A DNA stretch of 7,219 nt, from positions 1-7,219 of the forward strand of contig JBCBLF010000245.1 in assembly GCA_038520475.1 (NCBI GenBank), read 5' to 3'. Every line of letters begins with the position of its first letter. Position 1 is the stretch's first letter. Below are positions 1 through 5,184 of this stretch, piece after piece. The translations under genes and the position numbers were made by a program. The stretch is from JBCCWF01 sp038520475. GTDB taxonomy: Bacteria > Cyanobacteriota > Cyanobacteriia > CAKZMO01. The notes under the pieces were generated by a model. The model was not told where the DNA came from. It saw only the letters and a program-made list of their open reading frames with translations, and searched no databases.

Positions 1-117
1 GTTGACCCGGTAGACCCCGTCGATCCAGTTGACCCGGTTGACCCGGTCGATCCAGTCGATCCAGTCGATCCAGTCGATCCAGTTGACCCCGTCGATCCGG
101 TCGATCCAGTCGATCCA
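1..117 (+). repeat. 13 tandem 9-bp units encoding a Val-Asp-Pro linker
   Basis: Thirteen consecutive 9-bp units each translate as Val-Asp-Pro in the GH9 frame. Two main DNA versions alternate in blocks: GTTGACCC(G/C) and GTCGATCC(A/G). The array may extend upstream of the window. It acts as a flexible, extended acidic spacer between domains of a secreted enzyme. Confidence 0.95.
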
Positions 118-1500
118 ACTTCTCCGCAAACAGGTGATTTCAACTATGGAGAAGCCCTTCAAAAATCACTTCTCTTTTATGAAGCACAGCGCTCCGGACC
201 ACTTCCAGAGGGTAACCGCATTGAGTGGCGAGGTGATTCTGCCGTTAATGATGGTGCAGATGTCGGTATTGATCTATCTGGTGGCTATTACGATGCAGGA
301 GACCACGTGAAATTTGGTTTCCCGATGGCGTCCTCAATGACCATGTTGAGTTGGGGGGTAGTGGAATATCGAGACGCTTATGAGCAGAGCGGACAGCTCG
401 ACGAAGCATTGGAGGCCATTAAATGGGGAACGGATTATATCCTTAATGCTCACATTACAGATAGCCAAGGAACCCGAGAATTCTGGGGACAAGTGGGCGA
501 TGGTTTTGTCGACCATTCCTATTGGGGACCTGCTGAAGAAATGACGATGAATCGTCCATCCTTTAAGATTGACCGCCAAAATCCAGGGTCTGATTTGGCT
601 GGTGAATCAGCCGCCGCGCTGGCAGCCGCATCCATTATCTTCAGAGAGAGCGATCCTGCTTATGCCGATCGCCTACTCGATAATGCAGTACAGCTGTTTG
701 ACTTTGCAGATCAATACCGGGGTCGATATTCAGACGCAATTCCCAACGCTAGCTCGTTTTACAACTCCTGGAGTGGCTATATGGACGAGTTGTCGTGGAG
801 TGCAGCATGGCTCCACCGAGCAACGGGCGATAGCACCTATCTCGACAAAGCTGAGCAGTACTATCAAGGATTGAATCCGCAGTGGACGCAAAATTGGGAT
901 AACAAGTCTTATGGTGCTGCGACGTTACTCGCTCAAGCAACAGGTAAAGCTGAATATCGGCAAGATGCAGAAGCATGGCTCAATCATTGGTCAAACCCAA
1001 CAGGTGGTATCCAATACACATCTGGAGGGCTTGCGTGGTTAGATCAGTGGGGTTCAACCAGATACAGTGCTAATACGGCCTTCATTGCTGGAATCTACAG
1101 CGATACGGTCAATGACTATGGCGATCGCTATGCGAACTTCGCTGAAAATCAGATCGACTATATATTGGGCGACAACCCCAACAACTTCAGCTACATGGTC
1201 GGATTTGGAGACAATTATGCGCTGAATCCGCATCATCGAAGTGCCCACGGCGGATATGACATCAATGATCCCAATCCAAACGGCAATATCCTCTATGGGG
1301 CACTCGTCGGTGGTCCAGCATCTCCAAACGACAACGATTATATGGATGTCCGATCAGACTTTATTCGTAACGAAGTCGCCCTTGACTATAATGCAGGTCT
1401 AACAGGCGCTTTAGTCCGTCTTTACGATGAATTTGGAGGAGATCCGCTAACAGATGCTCAACTCGACAATCTGCCTGGAATTTCAGTGTCAGATATTTAG
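1..1500 (+). CDS. Glycoside hydrolase family 9 endoglucanase (cellulase), 5'-truncated by window
   Basis: Frame 1 is open from the first base to TAG at 1498-1500, giving 499 visible residues with no start in view. Residues 1-39 are thirteen VDP repeats, a Pro/acidic linker. The GH9 catalytic (alpha/alpha)6-barrel domain runs from about residue 46 to 485. Hallmarks seen: the DAGD motif at 98-101, which in this family carries the catalytic base Asp; a DELSWSAAWL segment; NPHHRSAHGG with His411-His412-Arg413; and DVRSDFIRNEVALDYNAG, in which Glu458 matches the family's general acid. The family hydrolyses internal beta-1,4-glucan bonds by inversion. A linker on the N-terminal side implies another domain upstream, perhaps a carbohydrate-binding module, and a secreted protein; both are inferred. 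Little follows the catalytic domain, so there is no C-terminal CBM3c as in processive Cel9A types. The GTG at 307 lies inside the active-site motif and is not the start. Confidence 0.95.
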   Translation, partial: VDPVDPVDPVDPVDPVDPVDPVDPVDPVDPVDPVDPVDPTSPQTGDFNYGEALQKSLLFYEAQRSGPLPEGNRIEWRGDSAVNDGADVGIDLSGGYYDAGDHVKFGFPMASSMTMLSWGVVEYRDAYEQSGQLDEALEAIKWGTDYILNAHITDSQGTREFWGQVGDGFVDHSYWGPAEEMTMNRPSFKIDRQNPGSDLAGESAAALAAASIIFRESDPAYADRLLDNAVQLFDFADQYRGRYSDAIPNASSFYNSWSGYMDELSWSAAWLHRATGDSTYLDKAEQYYQGLNPQWTQNWDNKSYGAATLLAQATGKAEYRQDAEAWLNHWSNPTGGIQYTSGGLAWLDQWGSTRYSANTAFIAGIYSDTVNDYGDRYANFAENQIDYILGDNPNNFSYMVGFGDNYALNPHHRSAHGGYDINDPNPNGNILYGALVGGPASPNDNDYMDVRSDFIRNEVALDYNAGLTGALVRLYDEFGGDPLTDAQLDNLPGISVSDI

Positions 1501-1549
1501 CATCAGCTCATTAACGTTAGAACTTAGCACCAGCTAATTAACGTTAAAT
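1496..1549 (+). repeat. 27-bp tandem duplication spanning the GH9 stop codon
   Basis: Positions 1496-1522 and 1523-1549 are two adjacent 27-bp copies, identical at about 22 of 27 positions. Both contain ATTAACGTTA preceded by CAGCT. The first copy includes the GH9 stop codon, so the duplication arose at the very end of the gene. No function is evident. Confidence 0.75.
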
Positions 1550-1858
1550 CATTCAAGCTCGACGTTATCCATCATGCGCATAGCAAAATAGGTCAACCCT
1601 ATGGACAACGTCGAGCTTATGTTCCATTTATGAATGACGTCTAATAATCGAGATTCTTCAAAAACTAGTTAAAAATAAAGTCAGCTTTCTCCCTTTAGGA
1701 GACAACAAGCCAACGATTCTGCTTAACAAACGGTCGGCTGAGCGAAGTCGTTAGCACAGCCTCTCTGGAAGAGACCGGGTACATGTGTAGCTGGGTTTTA
1801 GGGAAACGATACAACCAAACAGCTCATCACAACACTGCTGACGTTACACGCGCGATCA
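1501..1858. other. Intergenic region between convergent genes; no gene recognised
   Basis: This 358-bp stretch holds the 27-bp duplication and the 18-bp-arm inverted repeat described separately. It also holds a possible compact RNA fold at 1731-1777: CGGTC/GACCG closing, GGCTG/CAGCC inside, then TCTC/GAGA around a short loop. A weak 5-bp hairpin lies at 1688-1702 (TCTCC/GGAGA). No coding frame of useful length is seen and no terminator with a T-tract was found for either flanking gene. Confidence 0.6.
1555..1618. repeat. Long inverted repeat, 18-bp arms with 28-nt spacer
   Basis: AAGCTCGACGTTATCCAT at 1555-1572 faces ATGGACAACGTCGAGCTT at 1601-1618, complementary at 17 of 18 positions. The 28-nt spacer contains the palindrome ATGCGCAT (1574-1581). 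It lies between the convergent GH9 and Cys-rich genes and could stop transcription, but no T-run follows either arm. A small mobile palindromic element is another possibility. Confidence 0.7.
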
Positions 1859-2182
1859 TCATTGAACGGGCTTGACCACAGCATCATGAAGTAACCGCTC
1901 CTCATCAGCATCTGAGGCATCTGAATGCATACAGTTTTCTAAGCATTCGAGGGTGTAGCTTGAGATGATCCCCGCGTCGCAATACAGATCATTGTCCTCT
2001 AAAAGATTAGATTCAATGCCAACTTCCCAAGAAGGTGCAAAGGCAGGAGCAGCAAGCTGACAAGACTTCCACCCCCCTTGAACAGGAGCACCTAATTGCT
2101 GACAAAGACCTCCTCTGCGTCCTTCTAAGGAGTAATATCGGCAGTGTCGGCATGTTGAAACAGCAGAGGTTATAGAGGTCAT
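1859..2182 (-). CDS. Small Cys-rich conserved cyanobacterial protein (unknown function)
   Basis: This encodes 107 aa. The N-terminal half has the pattern CRHCRYY, EGRRGGLCQQLG, VQGGWKSCQLA and FAPSWE, which I recall from a small protein conserved across cyanobacteria and annotated as hypothetical. Cys11, Cys14, Cys27 and Cys41 form a C-x2-C...C...C set that could bind a metal such as zinc or an iron-sulfur cluster; this is inferred. The C-terminal half is acidic, less patterned, and has further Cys residues near 68-85. The start is well fixed because an in-frame TAA directly precedes the ATG at 2180-2182. No clear Shine-Dalgarno, membrane segment or signal peptide is present. It converges on the GH9 gene and shares orientation with the DciA gene 347 bp upstream, too far to assume an operon. 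Confidence 0.8.
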   Translation of the reverse strand: MTSITSAVSTCRHCRYYSLEGRRGGLCQQLGAPVQGGWKSCQLAAPAFAPSWEVGIESNLLEDNDLYCDAGIISSYTLECLENCMHSDASDADEERLLHDAVVKPVQ

Positions 2183-2529
2183 TTATGAGAGAGTTGAATT
2201 CGTTCACTTTCTCATTTTGATTAATGATTTAGACCTACTTTTATGCAAAATAGAGCAAGGAAAGCTTGATCCTAAAAGGGTTTCAGCGATCCCAAACAAA
2301 ACCTTAATTTCACATTGTTTTTATGATCCCCTTACAAACAAGCGATGATTGTCAAGAAAGTATAGAAATTGTCGTCACAAAACGATCAAAAAATCTTTGT
2401 GTTTTATGCTACTTTTTCAGGTGCAAAAGAACGGGGATCACGCCATACTATTTCCCGAAATGATGCACAAAGATCAAATCCTGCACTAATTCTTCGAATT
2501 GGTATTCCTGCGCTTGTACTCAAGAAAAA
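2183..2529. other. AT-rich intergenic region; no confident gene, two short open frames
   Basis: This 347-bp region separates two minus-strand genes and should hold the promoter of the Cys-rich gene; I could not place good -35/-10 boxes. On the plus strand a frame opens after TAG 2363-2365 and runs to TGA 2534-2536. From GTG 2399 it would give 45 aa ending in RIGIPALVLKKNH, overlapping the end of the DciA gene by a few bases. A second overlapping frame, ATG 2406 to TAA 2489, would give 27 aa. Neither is recognised; either could be chance or a gene fragment. Confidence 0.4.
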
Positions 2530-3141
2530 TCATTGAGATGTCCATTGCTTAGTTGCACATAGCCCACATCTCTTCCATCGGTCTAATTCACCCTGAGGGG
2601 TTGGACATTGGCAGACAGGGCACAACGAAAGTGTTTCAGATCGCTGTTGAATCAGTGTCGCCCACTTCTGAAAGGCAGCTTCAGGTGCATCTGGCACAAT
2701 CGACAAATGGCGCTTCATTTTGTCAGTCCCACTTTGAGATATCTGACTGGGGTGCGATCGCCAAAGTTCTTCAATTTCTGAGTTCCCGTCTTGTGAATTG
2801 CTTTCAGCTTGTGCTGCAGCATTAGATGATGGCGATCGCTGCTTTGAGTGCCACTGAGTCGTTGAAAACCGGATATCGGCTATCACCACATCCGGGAACA
2901 TCGCACTGATTTTGTCGGCAATGCGTTGTCGTTCAAACGTTAAATTCTGTGCCCAAGCTGAATTGCAAACCGCAACGAGTAGGGTGTCGTGTTGAAGACC
3001 GATTGGAACTGTTTTTTCAGCCACAATCGGTCCTACAATGTCTTGCCAACGCCGCATAATACGCTGGAAGCGCTGATGAGTGCTCCAGGTATCTTGGTTC
3101 TCAATTCGATTGATGATGGTTTGGAGAGATTGGAAAAACAC
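2530..3141 (-). CDS. dciA: DciA-type (DUF721) replicative helicase loader with C-terminal zinc ribbon
   Basis: This encodes 203 aa. Residues 5-95 match the DUF721/DciA fold: SLQTIINRI near the start, RWQDIVGPIVAEKTVPIGL at 31-49, then TLLVAVCNSAWAQNLTFERQRI. DciA proteins load the replicative helicase DnaB in bacteria that lack DnaC. A low-complexity Ser/Gln/Asn stretch (about 95-140) leads to a C-terminal Cys4 motif: Cys174-x2-Cys177 and Cys192-x2-Cys195, in the context CPTPQGELDRW, probably a zinc ribbon as in cyanobacterial members. Start: the codon at 3139-3141 is GTG. An in-frame TAA at 3169-3171 leaves no ATG, GTG or TTG further upstream, and the family's N-terminal pattern begins right here. 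There is no clear Shine-Dalgarno. The gene stands alone; the helicase-loading role is by family, not shown by context. Confidence 0.88.
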   Translation of the reverse strand: MFFQSLQTIINRIENQDTWSTHQRFQRIMRRWQDIVGPIVAEKTVPIGLQHDTLLVAVCNSAWAQNLTFERQRIADKISAMFPDVVIADIRFSTTQWHSKQRSPSSNAAAQAESNSQDGNSEIEELWRSHPSQISQSGTDKMKRHLSIVPDAPEAAFQKWATLIQQRSETLSLCPVCQCPTPQGELDRWKRCGLCATKQWTSQ

Positions 3142-3340
3142 GAACGTATGATGTGATTGAATATCAATTTACCGCCAACGTTATCCTAAATGATTCTACA
3201 GAGGAAGAGACTTAACTAAACGGTTATCGTTTGCAAGTTTTTAGATATCTGATCGAATCAGCAGATTGATAGAATGTGTCTGATAAACATCCCACATGTT
3301 CCAGATTTGAGGCCAACACAAACTTTTTCTTGTCGAAGTG
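3142..3340. other. Divergent spacer between dciA and the tRNA-Glu unit
   Basis: This should contain the dciA promoter. On the minus strand TAGAAT (3192-3197) is a fair -10, with only a weak GTTTAG 17 bp upstream. CTGAT/ATCAG (within 3249-3261) is a minor dyad. Nothing else is recognised here. Confidence 0.35.
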
Positions 3341-3369
3341 TTGACACAGAATAGTGGCGTTCGTTACAT
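3341..3369 (+). promoter_or_regulatory. Sigma70-type promoter of tRNA-Glu
   Basis: A perfect -35 TTGACA (3341-3346) is followed by a 17-bp spacer and a -10 TTACAT (3364-3369). Transcription would start near 3376, giving a leader of about 14 nt before the tRNA. This is the strongest promoter match in the window, as expected for a tRNA gene. Confidence 0.8.
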
Positions 3370-3389
3370 TTATAAAAGTCTAAATACCT

Positions 3390-3462
3390 GCCCCCATCGT
3401 CTAGAGGCCTAGGACACCTCCCTTTCACGGAGGCGACGGGGATTCGAATTCCCCTGGGGGTA
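3390..3462 (+). tRNA. trnE-UUC: tRNA-Glu (anticodon UUC)
   Basis: A 73-nt cloverleaf folds by eye. The acceptor is GCCCCCA (3390-3396) with TGGGGGT (3455-3461), including a terminal G-U pair; A3462 is the discriminator. The anticodon stem is CCTCC/GGAGG (3417-3421, 3429-3433), with loop CTTTCAC and anticodon TTC at 3424-3426. The T-arm is GGGGA, TTCGAAT, TCCCC (3438-3454). CCA is not encoded. Besides translation, glutamyl-tRNA-Glu is the substrate of glutamyl-tRNA reductase at the start of chlorophyll, haem and bilin synthesis in cyanobacteria (known biology). It has its own promoter and terminator, so it is a single-gene unit. Confidence 0.97.
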
Positions 3463-3484
3463 TTGTTAAATAATTAGACAGTCG

Positions 3485-3520
3485 ATAACGGAAGCCCGAA
3501 AAGCTTCCGTTATTTGCTTT
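3485..3520 (+). terminator. Hairpin terminator of tRNA-Glu
   Basis: ATAACGGAAGC (3485-3495) pairs perfectly with GCTTCCGTTAT (3503-3513) around a 7-nt loop, followed by the T-rich TTTGCTTTC. It sits 22 nt after the tRNA. The minus strand has no T-run after the stem, so it acts mainly on plus-strand transcription. Confidence 0.8.
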
Positions 3521-3544
3521 CTAGGCTTTGTTACAGAAAGCCAA

Positions 3545-4133
3545 TCAGGGCAATAGAGAAAATGAAATCTCTATCTCTGTAGGAAAAATGTATTCCTCAA
3601 GTCCAATGTCCAGTTCTCGAAGGCACTGCTCGAGTTGCTCGCTGTTCCGATTGTTCTCTTGCTGAGCGCTCCTGTTCTTTAGCCAAACGTTCTTGTGCCG
3701 TATCGGTCAGTAGCCAGTTAACGTCGCGATCGCACCATCGCAGCCATTCACTCGATACCCCTTCAAAGTCGCCTTCCCATAGCCCCAGACCAATGTTTTG
3801 AGACTCACCCTCTTGCTAAACCACATAGCTGTTGCGTAAATCGTGACCACCATAGAGTCGGGGGACACCCACTGCTAGAAACACCAATCAGGTCGTTTGT
3901 GCCGCAGCGGATAGTGGACGTCGTAGTAAAGATTGAGATCTGAAGCGCTGAACCATTCATCACGAGTGTAGTCAGTCCGCGATATTAGCTGAGGTTGAAA
4001 AGCATGAAACTCATCGGGCAAACCATGCTCCTTCGGAAATTCGATGGCAAATCATACATGGTTAGTAGCGTTTCCAGAGGAATTTTGGAGGAACGATCTG
4101 AGGGACCGAATAGCCAGTCGTCGTATAAGCCAT
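3545..4133 (-). pseudogene. Decayed Uma2-family (DUF820) restriction-endonuclease-like gene
   Basis: Joining frames gives a recognisable cyanobacterial Uma2 protein. From ATG 4131-4133, MAYTTTGYSVPQIVPPK runs into PLETLLTMYDLPS, then EFPKEHGLPDEFHAFQPQL, FSASDLNLYYDVHYPL, KRPDW, AVGVPRLYGGHDLRNSYVV, QEGESQ, IGLGLWEGDFEGVSSEWLRW, AQERLAKEQERSA and EQLEQCLRELDIG, to TGA at 3545-3547. Lesions: frameshifts near 4085, 4043, 3881 and 3641, and a TAG (3816-3818) where the family has Trp. After QEGESQ (near 3797) the text jumps to the GLGLW segment near the C-terminus, so roughly 90-100 residues including the nuclease core are missing. Intact relatives are about 230-250 aa with a charged coiled-coil tail, as here. 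It starts 12 bases after the lysR stop. It is non-functional; the family assignment is from recalled sequence pattern. Confidence 0.85.
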
Positions 4134-4145
4134 CGTAGAGATTTC

Positions 4146-5006
4146 CTAACGGTTGATAGATGCAAGCAAGCTTTCGACGCTCCGCGTTTGATTTACCCAC
4201 GCGAGATCGTAGTTCAGGTCTAATACGGGGACCTGGGGCAAGATTGAAACTCCAGGATATTGGAGTCCTGGTACGACTGGGGCATTCCCAACACCAACCC
4301 TAGCTGCCACCATCGCAAGCATGTCTTGATTTGTCGCGACCTCAATCGCGATCGTTGGTTCAAATCCAAACTCAGCCGTGTATTGACAATAAATGTTGTA
4401 GATAATCGGTTGCCGATCTCGGGCTGGAATAATCACTGGTTCATCGCGAAGATCACCAAAGCCGACCGTTTCCTTTTGTTCCAATCGATGTCCAGTCGGA
4501 ACAATAACCGATAGAGGCACACTGCTTAAATGTCTGCGCTGAATGCCAGCAGGTACGGAGACCTCCCACGCCACAGCAACATCGATGTCTCCTGATGTGA
4601 GAGCTGAGCCAATTGACCGCTCATCTAAATAACACAACGAGATACGGGTTTCAGGATGGTTATCTTTAAATCGACGGATGAGCTTTCCTACATAGGGTTG
4701 TGCAGCCCCTAACATCATGCCAACCTTAAGCGTGTCAATGCCATCGATCACACTTGCCCGAGCAGCCCGAATTCCCATATCGACCTGGGCGATCGCATGC
4801 CTAGCCGAATCAAGAAAGGCTTTCCCTGCAACCGTTAGCGCTACCTCTCGAGAGTTTCTATCCAGAAGTTTGACACCAATTTGTTTTTCTAAATCGCTTA
4901 ACAGTCGACTCATCGCAGGCTGTGAAATCCCGCATTGCTGAGCAGCTCGTCCAAAATGGAGCTCTTCAGCCAAGGTAATAAAAGATTCCAAGGTCTTTAA
5001 ATTCAT
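4146..5006 (-). CDS. LysR-family transcriptional regulator
   Basis: This encodes 286 aa. The winged helix-turn-helix is at residues 1-60: MNLKTLESFITLAEELHFGR, then AAQQCGISQPAMSRLLSDLE and VKLLDRNSREVALTVAG, the classic LysR pattern. A linker helix (about 62-88) leads to the periplasmic-binding-protein-like effector domain from LKVGMM (about 93) to the end. I chose ATG 5004-5006 because the HTH normally begins at the first residues; an ATG at 5093 would add 29 atypical residues and lies upstream of the likely promoter's -10. It is transcribed divergently from an efflux adaptor, the usual arrangement for a LysR regulator controlling its neighbour. The co-inducer is unknown. A lysR promoter and a T-N11-A dyad touching its -35 suggest self-repression. 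The remnant Uma2 gene follows directly. Confidence 0.92.
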   Translation of the reverse strand: MNLKTLESFITLAEELHFGRAAQQCGISQPAMSRLLSDLEKQIGVKLLDRNSREVALTVAGKAFLDSARHAIAQVDMGIRAARASVIDGIDTLKVGMMLGAAQPYVGKLIRRFKDNHPETRISLCYLDERSIGSALTSGDIDVAVAWEVSVPAGIQRRHLSSVPLSVIVPTGHRLEQKETVGFGDLRDEPVIIPARDRQPIIYNIYCQYTAEFGFEPTIAIEVATNQDMLAMVAARVGVGNAPVVPGLQYPGVSILPQVPVLDLNYDLAWVNQTRSVESLLASINR

Positions 5007-5064
5007 TAATACCAATTCTGATATAGGACAATGCGAAAACGATATTTGTATTTTTATTAATACC

Positions 5065-5093
5065 ATGATACTCATATAAAAGACGGGTTTCAA
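5065..5093 (-). promoter_or_regulatory. Predicted lysR promoter
   Basis: On the minus strand, TTGAAA (-35, at 5088-5093), a 17-bp spacer and TATCAT (-10, at 5065-5070) give a good sigma70-type match. The transcript would start near 5058, leaving a leader of about 50 nt before the ATG at 5006. Confidence 0.6.
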
Positions 5094-5107
5094 TAACGAT
5101 TAGTTAT
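5093..5107. promoter_or_regulatory. LysR-type T-N11-A operator dyad
   Basis: ATAAC-GATTA-GTTAT is a perfect dyad whose inner frame is T(5094)-N11-A(5106), the consensus form of a LysR binding box. It touches the -35 of the lysR promoter, fitting self-repression, and lies 78 bp before the adaptor start. Confidence 0.6.
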
Positions 5108-5119
5108 CGCAACTAATCG
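5097..5119. promoter_or_regulatory. Second inverted repeat overlapping the LysR box
   Basis: CGATTAGTT (5097-5105) and AACTAATCG (5111-5119) are perfect 9-bp arms around ATCGC. The centre is 8 bp from that of the T-N11-A dyad and the two share GATTAGTTAT. It may be the activation site on the adaptor side, or an alternative regulator position. Confidence 0.55.
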
Positions 5120-5136
5120 CTGAACTCGCACGATTA

Positions 5137-5171
5137 TTTCTGCATGTACTTTCTGCACACACGTTTCTGCA
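5137..5171 (+). repeat. Three TTTCTGCA direct repeats before the adaptor gene
   Basis: TTTCTGCA occurs at 5137-5144, 5150-5157 and 5164-5171, at steps of 13 and 14 bp. The last two extend to near-identical 14-mers ending CACACG and CACACA. They fall between the operator and the ATG at 5185, in the expected promoter or leader region. A weak -10-like GATTAT overlaps the first repeat (5132-5137). Confidence 0.6.
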
Positions 5172-5184
5172 CACACAGATAACC

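Noticed and set aside
1..117. CRISPR array or non-coding satellite
   Set aside because: There are no spacers; the 9-bp units keep the reading frame and encode VDP.
29..310. 93-aa plus-strand open frame rich in Ile-Gln-Ser repeats
   Set aside because: It is the VDP repeat and GH9 start read one base out of frame; the GH9 frame is continuous and carries family motifs.
307..1500. GTG at 307 as the GH9 start
   Set aside because: It is the Val right after DAGDH, inside the active-site motif; conserved GH9 sequence and the linker continue upstream to base 1.
2406..2489. 27-aa ORF as a real small gene
   Set aside because: No ribosome site, promoter or recognised pattern, and it overlaps another equally plausible frame; mentioned only in the gap description.
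3390..3462. tRNA-Glu as the attachment site of an integrated element
   Set aside because: No second copy of the tRNA 3' end, integrase or phage gene is seen in the window.
3985..4200. 71-aa minus-strand ORF as a separate gene
   Set aside because: It joins out-of-frame lysR 3' sequence to one readable piece of the Uma2 remnant.
4260..4941. Plus-strand open frames inside lysR
   Set aside because: They are shadows of the well-supported LysR gene on the other strand.
5007..5093. LysR start at ATG 5091-5093
   Set aside because: The added 29 residues do not fit the family, and that start would lie upstream of the predicted -10 of lysR.
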